A stretch of 64,000 nt of DNA from Neocallimastix lanati (nom. inval.). Lineage: Eukaryota; Neocallimastigomycota; Neocallimastigomycetes; Neocallimastigales; Neocallimastigaceae. Positions 1 through 13,876 of the stretch are shown in pieces (positions within the stretch are counted from its first letter, which is position 1; each line of letters opens with the position of its first letter). The translations under genes and the position numbers were made by a program. The notes under the pieces are model-generated. The model made no database searches. It had not been told where the DNA came from and saw only the letters and a list, made by a program, of their open reading frames with translations. The stretch lies in the NCBI GenBank assembly GCA_016946835.1, contig JACVTC010000017.1:600001-664000 (forward strand), in the 5' to 3' direction.

Positions 1-3000
1 ACATAATATCTGGTCTTGTTCCCATAGCTAAATATAGTAAGCATTCTACAGCCTGCATATATGTAGTTTTATCAAACTTTGTTTCTCTTAATTTCTCATT
101 TTCAGTATACATCATATTTGATATCGCATTGTATTTATCAATGTCAAATCTGTCTAAGATATCATTTAAATATTGTATTTGATGCATAATATAACCATCC
201 TTGCATTTAATAAATTTGATTCCTATTATGAAATCAACCATTCCTAAGTCACTTAAATTGAATTTGTCTTTAATTTCTAATTTAATTCTATCTATAACAC
301 TTTTCTTTCCAGAAATTAGGATATCATCAACATAAATAGCAATTATACAAATAATATTCTTATTCTTATCTTTCAATATATAAACACATGGTTCGCTCTT
401 TAATCTTTCAAAACCTATTTCAGTAAGAACACTATCTAATTTATTATTCCACATACGACCAGCTTGTTTTAAGCCATAAATCGCTTTGTTCAACTTCCAA
501 TAGCCTTTACCATAATCTTCACTACCTTCAGGTATTTCCATATATAATTCTTCCTCTAAGTCAGCATTTAAATATGCCGCTTTAATATCAATTTGATAAA
601 TTTCAAAACCATAATAAATTGAAATTGCTATAATGACTCTTAACGAATCTTGCTTTAAAGTAGGTGAGAATGTTTCTATATAGTCTATTCCATAAATTTG
701 AGTAAAACCGCGAGCAACTAACCTCGCCTTAAATCTTATAATTATACCTACGTCATTTCTCTTATAGCTAAATACCCACTTAGCTGAAATTATATTCTTT
801 CCTTTTGGAATTTCTTTAACAAGTGTGTACACTTCCATATCCTTCATGTTATTTAATTCAGTTTCAATTGCCTTTAACCATTCCTCTTTATCAGGTCTAT
901 CAAATATATCTTTATACGAGTTTGGTAACGGTAATTCCATTTCACTACAATTTAATGCAACTAAATTATAATAATTACTTGCTCTCCTTTTCTTATAATT
1001 ATTACTTTCATTCCTATCATTTAATTCTTCTTCATTCATTTCTTCAACATGTTTTCTTTTAGATAAAATACTTTCTTTATCTTTATTCATATTATCCGAA
1101 GTACTTACATTTGATTTACTTGCATATGGTTTATTTATGTTTTGTTTGTTTATATTTTGGTTAATTTCCGCATTAGAATTTCCAGATGTTGAGCTTGAAT
1201 TATTATTTCTATTCGTTAAATTATTTAAATCAATTGATTTTCCATCACGCTTATTATAATCTCCATTATCTGTAATTCTTGGTATTTTACTGATTATTTC
1301 TTCTACCCTAGTATTATTATATTTCGAATTATTTTGAGTTAACTGGTTTACATTATTGATATTATTTACATTATTAATTGAATTAGTTTGGTCATTTAAG
1401 TTGTTTCTATTATTCTTGTTAACATTATCATTTTGAATTGCTTGATTTAAGTTGTCATTTGGACTGCCTTGTTTTAAATTGTTGTTCGAAATAACTTGAT
1501 TTAAATTATTTAAATTACCTTGATTTAAATTGTTCGAGTTAAATTGATCATTATTGTCTGAATTATTTTGATTTGAATTATTGTTTAAATTATTTTGATT
1601 TAAATGGTCTACATCATTTGAATTTAATTGATTTAAATTATTTTGATTAATATTTGAATTATTAGAAACGTTTAGATTTTGGTAATTTATGGGATGTCCA
1701 TTCTGAGAATTTAAAACAGGAGAGGGAAAGTTTTGTGCTGTATAATTATAATAATTTGGAGGAATACAATAATTTAAATTATTATATGGATTTAAATTAT
1801 ATTGATTTGGAGCATAATGATTTTGGAAATTATTTGGATAATTTACAAATGCATATGGATTATAATAATATAAATTATTAGGAGGTGGATAATCTAAATT
1901 ATTGTAGTAATAGTTTGTGTACCCATTTATATTATCATTTATGTTGTTGTTCATATTATTATTATTATCTACATTATTGTTTGTACTATTTTCCATATTG
2001 TTATTATTTTCATTTATACTTTTATCATTTACGTTATTGTCCTCAAAGTCTACAACGTCTTCATCATCATTACTTCCCCCGATTTCATAATAAGGAGTGA
2101 AATTTATTAAATCCGGAGGAGAAGGAGGAGCAGAACCATTACCAGGAATATCTTCAAAAAATACAACAGAACGAGAAATAACAACTTTATTATTAGTGAT
2201 ATCAAAAATCCTATAAGCAGTTGGGTTGGTATCGTATCCAAGAAAGATACCTGGGAGGGAAGAGTTAGTTAATTTATTTCTAAACTGTTTAGGGACAAGG
2301 AAAAAGACTTGACAACCAAAGACTCTAAACCTTGAATAATCGACTTTTTCATTATAAAGAAGTTCATACGGAACATTATTATCAATACCTCTATGTGGCA
2401 TCCTATTGTGGATATAGTTAGCTGTCCTAATGGCATCCTCCCAGAAAACATGATTAAGGCGGGCATCCTCTAACATCGCTCTAGCATTTGGAAGGAGAGA
2501 ACCGTGTAACCTTTCGATACGTCCATTTTGTTGAGGTTCGTAAGGGACAGAAAACTCATGTGTAATTCCATTAATATTACAAAACTCTATAATTTTATTG
2601 TTAGTAAACTCTGTTCCATTGTCAGTCCGTAATCTTTTAATATTTTTATTAAATATGTTTTTAATGTTATTATACCAATTTAAAAAGGCGTTAAAAACAT
2701 CACGTTTGGATTTGATAAATAAGACCCAACCAAAACGAGTGTAATCATCTAAAATAGAAACAAAGTATTTATTTCCATACATGGACCTACTATTAATAGT
2801 AACAGTGTCCATATGAACCAATTCAAATGGTTCAGTAGCGCGACTATCTGAGGGGTAATGTGGGAAACCTTTTAATTTTGTTTTCGCACACGTCTTGCAT
2901 TTACATTTTATATATATTCTTTTTAATGTTTTCCTAAGTGTTCCTAGATTATAATGTCCCAAACGTCTATGCCATACGTAGAGACTTTCCTCTTCTTCAC

Positions 3001-3643
3001 TATTGGCATTATTACAATTGATATCATTATTATAGAAATTTATTTTATTCTTGGAAGTCCAAATAATATAAGTTCTGGAATAATTTGAATATGTTGTACA
3101 GATTCTATTATTTTTACTATTAAATAATATTACACAATTTTTATTATTTCTTTTACAAAAAACAGTTTTGTATCCTTGTTCGGATAAACAGTCTACTGAG
3201 AGTAAATTTTTCTTGAATGAGGGAACATACAATACATTTTTAAGAGTAATTTTGTTGTCATTTATATAACCTATGTAAGTACCTATTCCTCTGCACTTAA
3301 CGTATTCACCATTGGCGAAATAAATTCTCCGATTGTGTTTTTTATAATTTGATAATAGATTTGGATCACATATCATATGGTATGTGGTGCCAGAATCTAG
3401 TGTCCATGTACTAATATTTTTGGTTAATTTATTTTTATTATTATCATTTAATTTTTTATTTTGTTTATTTTTATTTTCTTTAAAATAAGATGGTTTGTTG
3501 AATGGGAGAATACTTCTTGATGCATTACCTGTTTCAATATTATACGCATCATTATAGTCTTTGAAAAAGTATTCTCTGTGTTTATCTTGTTTATTTACTT
3601 CATTTACTGTGCTGTTTAGGCAACGCGTTTCGCCTCCCATCAT
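1..3643 (-). CDS. Copia Pol: protease-integrase-reverse transcriptase (partial)
   Basis: The frame is open from the gag overlap to the window edge, about 1,200 codons. Seen in order: aspartic protease motif LDSGTTYHM (near 3400); GAG-pre-integrase motif HRRLGHYN followed by CKTCAK (near 2960-2880), the zinc-binding HHCC region; integrase core with HMDTV, RTDNGTEF and the GRIERLHG glutamate (2810-2500), a DDE arrangement; an integrase C-terminal region with FGCQVFF and FLGYDTN; an Asn-rich linker of roughly 330 residues (about 2080-1100); then reverse transcriptase with AKWVFSYKRN, IDIKAAYLNA, AIYGLKQAGR and the catalytic YVDD (near 325). Pol lies in the +1 frame relative to gag. RNase H lies beyond the edge. 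The start given is the first ATG of the pol frame in the overlap; the real join is probably a +1 frameshift. It should copy and integrate the element. Confidence 0.93.
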   Translation of the reverse strand, partial: MMGGETRCLNSTVNEVNKQDKHREYFFKDYNDAYNIETGNASRSILPFNKPSYFKENKNKQNKKLNDNNKNKLTKNISTWTLDSGTTYHMICDPNLLSNYKKHNRRIYFANGEYVKCRGIGTYIGYINDNKITLKNVLYVPSFKKNLLSVDCLSEQGYKTVFCKRNNKNCVILFNSKNNRICTTYSNYSRTYIIWTSKNKINFYNNDINCNNANSEEEESLYVWHRRLGHYNLGTLRKTLKRIYIKCKCKTCAKTKLKGFPHYPSDSRATEPFELVHMDTVTINSRSMYGNKYFVSILDDYTRFGWVLFIKSKRDVFNAFLNWYNNIKNIFNKNIKRLRTDNGTEFTNNKIIEFCNINGITHEFSVPYEPQQNGRIERLHGSLLPNARAMLEDARLNHVFWEDAIRTANYIHNRMPHRGIDNNVPYELLYNEKVDYSRFRVFGCQVFFLVPKQFRNKLTNSSLPGIFLGYDTNPTAYRIFDITNNKVVISRSVVFFEDIPGNGSAPPSPPDLINFTPYYEIGGSNDDEDVVDFEDNNVNDKSINENNNNMENSTNNNVDNNNNMNNNINDNINGYTNYYYNNLDYPPPNNLYYYNPYAFVNYPNNFQNHYAPNQYNLNPYNNLNYCIPPNYYNYTAQNFPSPVLNSQNGHPINYQNLNVSNNSNINQNNLNQLNSNDVDHLNQNNLNNNSNQNNSDNNDQFNSNNLNQGNLNNLNQVISNNNLKQGSPNDNLNQAIQNDNVNKNNRNNLNDQTNSINNVNNINNVNQLTQNNSKYNNTRVEEIISKIPRITDNGDYNKRDGKSIDLNNLTNRNNNSSSTSGNSNAEINQNINKQNINKPYASKSNVSTSDNMNKDKESILSKRKHVEEMNEEELNDRNESNNYKKRRASNYYNLVALNCSEMELPLPNSYKDIFDRPDKEEWLKAIETELNNMKDMEVYTLVKEIPKGKNIISAKWVFSYKRNDVGIIIRFKARLVARGFTQIYGIDYIETFSPTLKQDSLRVIIAISIYYGFEIYQIDIKAAYLNADLEEELYMEIPEGSEDYGKGYWKLNKAIYGLKQAGRMWNNKLDSVLTEIGFERLKSEPCVYILKDKNKNIICIIAIYVDDILISGKKSVIDRIKLEIKDKFNLSDLGMVDFIIGIKFIKCKDGYIMHQIQYLNDILDRFDIDKYNAISNMMYTENEKLRETKFDKTTYMQAVECLLYLAMGTRPDIM

Positions 3644-4589
3644 AGTTTTTATCATTTTTGTAATATTTATTATTATTATAATTTTTATTATTATTTCTAT
3701 TATTATTAAATTTATTTTTATTATATTTGTAATAATTGTTATTATTATTTTTATTAAAATTCTTTCTATTATTACATTCACTTTGATAGTGACCTTTTTT
3801 ACCACAACTCCAACATTCAATATTATTTTTATAATTTTTATTATTATATTTATTATTATTATTACTATAGTTTTTATTGGTATAATTACTTTGAACATTT
3901 GGCGTATTAAGATTTGAAACAATATTTTCCGATTTTTCTTTCTTTTCTTTTACTCTTTTTAGTAGCTGTACCCTTTCAATTAACTTTTTGGTAGTATCTT
4001 CCCAGTCCGTTTGTAGGTCTATTAAATTTGTTTTTATAGTTAATTCTTCTGGCATAGCATTAAATAGATAAATAAATTTTTCCTTAAATTCTAGTTTTTC
4101 TCCGAGATTTTCAAGTTCCTTAAACTTTAAATTCATATTAGAGATAAATATGGACAACGATGGATCACTTTCTGGGTCGTATTTTGAGTGATTAAGGGAA
4201 TCTTTGATTTCCTCAATTCTATCCTTTTCATCACTTAAATTTAGGTTTACTATCATCCTATAGATTTCATATGCTGTACCAGATATGAAATCTATACTGG
4301 ATGCTAGTTCTTCATTAATACTATTTAAAATAATTTCCTTGACCTTAGCATCATTTTTGAGGACCTCACTTTTTGTTCCTTTTTTATAATAAGTGTTTAT
4401 AGTGTCATCCACTAGAATTAAATTTTGTTTTTCTTCTTCCTTTAAAGTGGAACCATCCACTTTTTCAATTTTGACACTATTAAGATAATCCGTTAAATTA
4501 AATCTCCTTAATAATAAATACAATTGTTGTTTCCACAACTTAAAATTAGAGCTATTTAGCTGATCTTTTGTTTTTAAGACTTCGGACAT
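3600..4589 (-). CDS. gag: Copia Gag, nucleocapsid with CCHC knuckle
   Basis: 329 residues. The N-terminal two thirds have the capsid-like helical sequence of copia Gag (UBN2-type): motifs LNSSNFKLWKQQL near residue 12 and WEDTTKKLIERV near residue 190. A single CCHC zinc knuckle, CWSCGKKGHYQSEC, lies near residues 256-269. The C-terminal tail is almost entirely Asn/Lys/Tyr. The last dozen codons are strikingly GC-rich compared with the rest and overlap the pol frame. The protein should form the virus-like particle and package element RNA. The start is the first ATG, preceded by an A-rich leader about 90 nt after the primer site. Confidence 0.93.
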   Translation of the reverse strand: MSEVLKTKDQLNSSNFKLWKQQLYLLLRRFNLTDYLNSVKIEKVDGSTLKEEEKQNLILVDDTINTYYKKGTKSEVLKNDAKVKEIILNSINEELASSIDFISGTAYEIYRMIVNLNLSDEKDRIEEIKDSLNHSKYDPESDPSLSIFISNMNLKFKELENLGEKLEFKEKFIYLFNAMPEELTIKTNLIDLQTDWEDTTKKLIERVQLLKRVKEKKEKSENIVSNLNTPNVQSNYTNKNYSNNNNKYNNKNYKNNIECWSCGKKGHYQSECNNRKNFNKNNNNNYYKYNKNKFNNNRNNNKNYNNNKYYKNDKNYDGRRNALPKQHSK

Positions 4590-4677
4590 TTTTTTTTTAT
4601 TTTTTTTTATTTAAAATTAATCAAAATTAAAACCTCTTTAAACTTTACTATAACTCTTCTAGTACACTTAGAGTCAT

Positions 4678-4691
4678 TGAGACTCTTAATC
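4678..4691 (-). other. Primer binding site, probable tRNA-Lys(CUU) half-tRNA
   Basis: The minus strand immediately after the LTR end reads GATTAAGAGTCTCA. This is the reverse complement of TGAGACTCTTAATC, the anticodon arm I recall for eukaryotic tRNA-Lys(CUU) (loop CTCTTAA, anticodon CTT). There is no match to a tRNA 3' CCA end. Drosophila copia is known to prime from an internal anticodon-arm fragment of initiator tRNA-Met; here the arm would come from tRNA-Lys. The tRNA sequence is from memory. Confidence 0.65.
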
Positions 4692-4930
4692 TGTTGTGAA
4701 ATATATAACTTTATTAATAAATATCAAAGGTGTACATATATTAAATTTTAATTTTACATGTATTTTATACTATTACATTTACACATGATTCACATACATT
4801 TATTACATATATCATATGGCTTATTTTACGCCACTATTACGTACGCTAGCTCATATATCTATTTTATACTATATACATTATATTATTTATATTATTTATA
4901 CTTGTGTAATATTAAACTTAATTTCTAACA
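4692..4930 (-). repeat. 5' LTR of the copia element, 239 bp
   Basis: In element orientation it begins TGTTAGAAAT and ends ATTTCACAACA, giving the expected TG...CA ends and an imperfect terminal inverted repeat (TGTT-A-GAAAT against TGTT-GT-GAAAT). It abuts the primer site exactly. TATA-like stretches and AATAAA occur inside, as expected for promoter and polyadenylation signals. The partner LTR is outside the window, so the ends rest on termini and primer-site position. Confidence 0.8.
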
Positions 4931-5557
4931 AGTAATCTATAGAGTATGAAATTTATTTATATTTTAATGATCCTATTTATAATATATAATATATAATATA
5001 ATATATTATATTAAATAATATATTATTAGATTAAATAATTGAAATGTTCAAAAGTTTATTTTTTTTTATATAGATAAGGAAAAAAAAAGTTTTTTTTTTT
5101 TTTTTTTTAAATTTTAAATTTTATTAATTAATATAATTTAATAAAAATTAAATGGTAAAAATTTTATTAATTTATATTTATTAATATTTTAAAAATTATC
5201 AATTATTCAAATATTAATTATTAATTATTAATTATCATTTATTATTTATTATTAATTCATGTCAATTTTTAATTATTAATTCTTTTATTTTATTTTATTT
5301 TATATTATTTTATTTTTAATTTTTATTTTCATATTTATTTTTACTAAAAATGAAAAAAAAAAAAAGAATGAATGAATGAAAGAATGAACATAAAAAAAAA
5401 AAAAAATGAAAAATGATAATTAAAATAAAATGTATAAATCTATAAAGATAAAAAAAAAAAAAAAATTAAATAAATAAAAAAAAAAAAAAAAAAATCAAAT
5501 TAAAGATATTATATAATATTATGTCATATTACATAATTTACAAATATTGAACGTGAC

Positions 5558-5601
<44 letters not shown>

Positions 5602-6689
5602 CAAAAAAAATCTTATTTTTATTTTTTTTTATTAAAATTTCAATAAGGTGACATTGCTTGTTGATACCATTAATATATATATACATATATATATAATTTT
5701 TTTTTTTTTTAAAAAAAAAAATAAAAAGGATTAAAATTTATTATATTATAAGTGTAATTTTATTTTTAATTATAATTTTATTTTTAATTATAATTTTATT
5801 TTTAATTATAATTTTATTTTAATAAATGTTTTATTATATTTTACAGAAAAAAAATTTTTTTTTTTTTTTTCATCTTGTAAATATATATCATCGGTGGGTT
5901 TAAAAAAGAAAAAAAAAAAATTTTTTTTTATTACATTTAATCCTTCATTTTAAGGTATAAGATAATAGGCATGACTAGAGAAGAAAGTAATAATAATAAT
6001 AAGATTAACCGTATCTTAAATGACATATTAATATTAAAAATAAAAAAAATGTTTTATTTATTCATTTATTTGAAGGTCTTTTTTTTTTTAAAAAAAAAAT
6101 AAAAATAAAAAGTGTATCTAAAAAATATATAAAGAAAGTGTTATCTAAAAGTGTTATCTAAAAAAAAAAAAAAGATATTGATAGGTTAATTTAAAACATT
6201 CTATAAAGAAAATAAAAAAAAAATTAAAATAAAATAAAATAAAATAAAATAAAATAAAAATTAAAATTTTAAAGTTATTTTAATCATGTTAAAAAAAAAA
6301 TAAATAAATAAAATTTTTTTTATTTTATTTTATTTTTTATTAAAAGATAAAGATAAAGAAAGATTAAGACAAAAAAAATTTTTTTTTTTTTTTTTTTTTT
6401 TTTGATAGACATTTTTATTAATTACATTTTTTGTTATAAAATTTTAAATAAATGATAAACAGAATTTTTAAATAAATTAAAAAAATAAAATAAAATATAT
6501 AATAAAATATAATTAAACTAAAATATAATATAATAAAATATAATATAATTAAAATATAATATAATATAATATAATATTTAATATATTTATTAAATATTTG
6601 TTAAATATTTATTTGTATAGTTCATTTAAGGTAACAAATATATATATTTAAAAAAAGAAAAACCAAAAAGTATAACTATTACTGATTTA

Positions 6690-6732
<43 letters not shown>

Positions 6733-6857
6733 CATTAAAAAGAAAGATAAAAAAAAAATTTTTTTTTAATTATTTTGTTATCACTTTTTTTTTTTGTCAT
6801 TTAAATTCTTCATTAAAATAAAAAATAAAAATAAAAGTAAAAAAAAAAAAAAAAAAA

Positions 6858-6947
6858 CTTTTATGGTGTAAAGTGTATTTTTGTTATCACTTTTTTTTTT
6901 CATTTAAATTCTTCGTTAAAGAAAAATTCTTATGGTGTAAAGTATAA
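6858..6947 (+). repeat. Direct repeat around TTATGGTGTAAAGT
   Basis: CTTTTATGGTGTAAAGTGTA (6858-6877) recurs with small changes at 6928-6947, both flanked by a T-tract and by CATTTAAATTCTTC. A third related copy is at about 12872-12893. The repeat is dispersed and of unknown identity. Confidence 0.7.
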
Positions 6948-7636
6948 TTATACCTATTGTTTTTTAAAGTTTTCTTTTTTATTTTTTTTTTTTATTTTAT
7001 TTTTCTTCTTAATAATAATATATACAATTGTTTTAAATTATTTTTTATTTTTTTTTTATTTTTAATATAAATTAATTAAATATATATAATACATATACAT
7101 TTATATAAACTTTAGAAATTTTAATTTTTTTTTTTTTTTTTTTAATTACTTAAAATGTTATTCATAATTCTAATGATACGATGAGTAATTAGTTAATGAT
7201 GAGAGTCATGTCACATTCTAATTGAATATGATAATGTGAATGATTCATCGATAAAATCAAAAAAAAAAAAAACATTGACATTTTGTCATAATAGTTATTA
7301 TTGTCATCAAAAAAAAAAAAAAAAAAAAAGTTGGACAGAGATGACTCCTTTATAGGATTAAATCAATGAAATTTATAAAAAAAAATATATATATATATAT
7401 ACTGTAAAATAAAAAATGACTATATATATATAAATATATTATTAAAAATAATAGAAATATTTATAATAAAAAAGATGTTATTTAAAGTAAAAAAAAAAAA
7501 AAAAAAAACATATACATATACATATATTTAAACTGTTTTATTAATTAATGATATATTCTTCTTAAAAAAAAAAAAAAAAAAAAAAAAATTTTTTTTCCTT
7601 TTTTAATTTAAATTTATTGTAAATTTGTCACGTCAC

Positions 7637-7671
7637 AAGAAATTTCTGTTTATTAAATACAGAAATTTCTT
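7637..7671. repeat. Perfect 13-bp inverted repeat
   Basis: Arms AAGAAATTTCTGT (7637-7649) and ACAGAAATTTCTT (7659-7671) with a 9-nt loop. The flanks continue imperfectly with GTCAC on the left and GTGAC on the right, suggesting a small foldback element rather than a gene signal. Confidence 0.7.
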
Positions 7672-8249
7672 ATAATGTGACATGACATGACAAAAATTTT
7701 TTTTGAATGGTCAAATTTAATAAAAATAAATAAAATAAAATAAATAAAAATAGATAAATAAAATAAAATAAAATAAAATAAAATAAAATAAAATAAAATA
7801 AAATAAATAAAAGAAACAAATAAATATATATATATATTATATAGATAGATTTCATTTCTAAATATTTCTATATGTACCTATATATTTTTTTTTATTAATA
7901 TAAAAAAAAAAAATTAAATTAAAAATGTTATATATATGGAAGAGAAGATATATCCATTGAATAATGAAAAAAAAGAAAATATGTACATGTACATATATAT
8001 AAATTAATAATAAAAAATAATAATAATAATAATAATTATGTAGTATAATAAATTATCAAGTTATTAAAATAAAAAAAAAAATTAATTACTTTCATTAATC
8101 TAACTAAAATTATTAATTTTTTACTTTATTTTTTTTTTTTTTTAATATTTTTTTATTTTTATTTTTATTTTTATTTTTATTTTTATTTTTCCATATCAAT
8201 TTAATATTAATTATTAATCATTTATTATTTTTTTTTTTTATCAATTTAT

Positions 8250-8280
<31 letters not shown>

Positions 8281-9401
8281 GATACATACATAAGTTGATA
8301 ATAATTTATCTTAATCTTTTTTTTTTAATTTTAATTAAAATTATTTATGATTATTGATATATTTAATTCTTTATACATAAGATTAAAATTATAATAATAA
8401 ATAATAATACATTGAGTAAGTAATCTTTTTTTTTTTTTTTTTTTTTTTTATTTAAAATAAAAATTTTTTTTAAATTTTAAAAATTTTAAATTCTTATTAA
8501 TTTTTTTTTTTTTTTATTAATTTTATTAATATATTTATATATATTTAATATTTTTTTTAAAAAAAAAAATTATATTATATATTATATATATTATATATAT
8601 TATATATATTATATATATAAATAATTAATAAATTAAAATTTTGGTAAATACATAAATTACAAATTATGATATGCAGTACATATAATTTTTTTTTTTTTTT
8701 TTGGATATTTGATAAAAAAAAAAAAAAATTATGTATACAGATGTATATAGATATAAAAAAAAAAAGAAAATAAATTAATATATATATATAATAAATAATA
8801 ATATTAATTTATAATCATACATCATACATTTCATTTCTGTATATTTTTATATATATATATATATTTAATTAAAAAAAAAAAAAAAAAAAAGTTAATTAAA
8901 TAGGATTATATAACTATGGAAAGCTTATATATATCAATTGAAAAAAAAAAAAAAAAAAAAATATGAATTAATGAAATTTATAAATGATAAAAAAATTAAA
9001 TAGATAAGGAAGGAAGAAAAAAAAATAAATAAATATTTATAGTTATATTGATATTGATATTGATATTGATATATATATCAATATGTATTTTATAACTTAA
9101 TGAAATGCATATTAAGTTATTATCTTACTTAAATAAAATAATAAATAAATAAATCAAAAAAAAAAATGTTATAGTATAACATCGGTTAATCATGCTATGC
9201 CTAATTCGATCTTTTAACTTTTTTTTTTTAATTTATATATATATATATATATATTTTTAAAATTTTTAATTTTTAAATTTTTAATTTTTCAAATTTTAAT
9301 TTTAATTTTTTTTTTTTTTTTTTTTGTAAAATATAGATTTTGATAGATTATGACAAATTTTAACTTTCTTTTTTCTTTTTTCTTTTTTCTTTTTTTTTTT
9401 T

Positions 9402-9445
<44 letters not shown>

Positions 9446-9596
9446 TATTAATATAGAAAAAAAAAATTATAATATATATATATACTTAAAATATTAAAAA
9501 AAAATTATAATATATATATATATACTTAAAATATGAAAAAAAATTATAATATATATATATACTTAAAATATTAGAAAAAAAAATTTTTTTTTTTTA

Positions 9597-9845
9597 ATCG
9601 AGATCGCCCATCGGACAATAACTTTCATCAGATTCGATATCATTATTCATTTTTGAAAAAATAGTTTTTAAATGTCTCTAAACATGTCGATATGGAAAAT
9701 TGCAACTCCACTCTAATGGTTTCACTGCTAAATCCACACGGAAGTATTATCCTCTTTCTCATGACTAGAAGTTTCACTATCATCAAAGTTTTTCATCATC
9801 CCATTTTTTCTGTCACTGCTAATACCACAAGGAAAAATGGATTAT
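9597..9845 (-). pseudogene. Decayed copy of the RING-like gene's 3' end
   Basis: This stretch aligns by eye, in the same orientation, to the 3' coding end of the gene at 11231-12160. Shared runs include ATCGAGAT, GTCGATATGGAAA, CACTCTAATGGTTTCA against CACTCTAATTGTATCA, and GGAAGTATTATCCTCTT. Small insertions destroy the frame, and the last Cys codon of the C-terminal CPVC motif is changed to Gly. The coiled-coil and Asn-rich body is missing. Sequence further right (about 10060-10530) resembles the upstream flank of the intact gene (about 12420-12860), so this looks like one half of a tandem segmental duplication that later lost its middle. Confidence 0.85.
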
Positions 9846-10603
9846 ATATATAGATATATTATTATTATTATTAGTAGTAGTAGTACTTGAATTTACTATT
9901 ATCAATTTTTTTTTCTATTATTATTATTAGTATTACTATTATTTATTGATTTATTTATTTTAAAAAAAAAAAAAATATTTTTTTTTTTTTATTTCCAAAA
10001 ATTTTGTTTAAAATAAATAAATAAATTAATAAATAAATAAATAAAGGATTAATAAAATATTTTGGACATTCAGGAATGTTGAATTTCAGAACAAAACTTT
10101 ATATATAATGTGGCGTATTTAAAAAACCGTTTATGTAAGAGAAGGCTTAAATTATATGAAATAAATATATAAATATTTAATAATTAATAAATAATAAAAT
10201 AATAGTTACTAATAGTTAATTTTAAAGAGTTATTTTAATATTTTTTGCTAAAATAACATTTAATTATATATAATAAAATAATATTTAATAATATTTAATT
10301 TTTAAAGATATTTATATCCTGTTTTATTTATTTATTTATTTATTTATTTACTTATTTACAATTAAAAAATAATTAAAAATTGTTGGGGCGTTAAGTTGCT
10401 TATTAAATTTTTGCATTAAAAGTATATATATATATATATATATTTTTATTTTAAATTAAATTATATAATTAAATTATATATATTTAAAAAAATTTTTTTT
10501 TTTATGTCCATTAATATTTAATTAATAAAAATTAATATTAATATTTCCTTTTTTTTTTTTAAAAAAAAATAAATTTTTAAATAAATGCACATAAATATAA
10601 ATG

Positions 10604-10640
<37 letters not shown>

Positions 10641-11230
10641 AAAATTAATATAATCAATAAATATAAACAATAAATAAATAATAATTATATAATAATAAGA
10701 AGAAGAAGAAGAAAACTTACGAAGAATACATTTTAATTATATGTATTATAATATTAGGGATGACTAATATATTTTATATTTTAAATCGATAAAAATATTG
10801 AAAAATTATTTCCAATTTTATTTATCTTGAATTTTTTTTTTAATTAAATAGTGTAAATTTTTAATTACTAAGAAGGTTCATTTTCATTTTTAAATTTTAT
10901 TTAAGAAAAAAAAAAGTTTTATAAGAGAATCTAAATATTATTAAAAGGCTACTATTATTAATTTATTAAATACAATTCTTTATCATCTTTAAGAAATAAA
11001 TAATATATATATATATATATATTTAATCTTTTATCTTGTAAAGTAAATATATATATATTTTTAATTTTAATCTTTTATCTTGTAAAGTAAATATATAAAT
11101 ATATATATTTCTTTTAAATAATGATGATAATCCTAATTATTATTATTGTTATTATTGTTATTATTATTTTTTTTATTATTGCTATTATTATTACTATAAT
11201 TAATAATTTTCTTTAAAAATATATAAAATA
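9846..11230. other. Spacer with duplicated gene-upstream flank
   Basis: About 10060-10530 resembles 12420-12860: both carry GTTAAAATAATATTTAATAA-type stretches, tandem TTTA runs, and TAAGTT...GCATTAAAAGTATATATA followed by TATGTCCA. The remainder is homopolymer and TA repeats. I see no gene here apart from the duplicated flank. Confidence 0.65.
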
Positions 11231-13670
<2,440 letters not shown>

Positions 13671-13843
13671 AGCTTTATGGACATTAACAATTTTTCATCC
13701 TTTTAATATTTAATAACGTGTGAATTAGAAGAGAGGAATCTCTGTCTGTTGATGCTTGGATGCTATATGAAAATAATTTAACACTAGAAGAAGAAGAAGA
13801 CTTTTAAATTTCCACCAAGCAAAAGATAATTTTTTTTTTATTT

Positions 13844-13876
<33 letters not shown>

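Larger units (their letters stand above)
1..4930 (-). mobile_element. Ty1/copia LTR retrotransposon, cut by window edge
   Basis: Read on the minus strand, the order is LTR (4930-4692), primer site, gag, then pol with protease, integrase and reverse transcriptase. Integrase before reverse transcriptase is the Ty1/copia order. The element leaves the window inside the reverse transcriptase/RNase H region, so the RNase H end and the second LTR are not visible and no target-site duplication can be checked. Gag and all visible pol domains are open, so the copy looks young. Confidence 0.95.
4931..9596. other. Gene-free AT-rich spacer
   Basis: About 4.7 kb of homopolymer A/T tracts, TA runs, a pentamer array of AAAAT type (about 7765-7805), a four-fold run of a TTTTAATTATAATTTTAT unit near 5755-5825, and a three-fold unit ending TACTTAAAATAT near 9470-9570. 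Slightly more complex patches at 5640-5680, 7140-7340 and 9170-9215 show no reading frame. I see no gene. Confidence 0.7.

Noticed and set aside
823-1062. Plus-strand frames inside the copia pol region (also 1885-2100 and 3561-3917)
   Set aside because: They are antisense shadows of the copia gag and pol frames.
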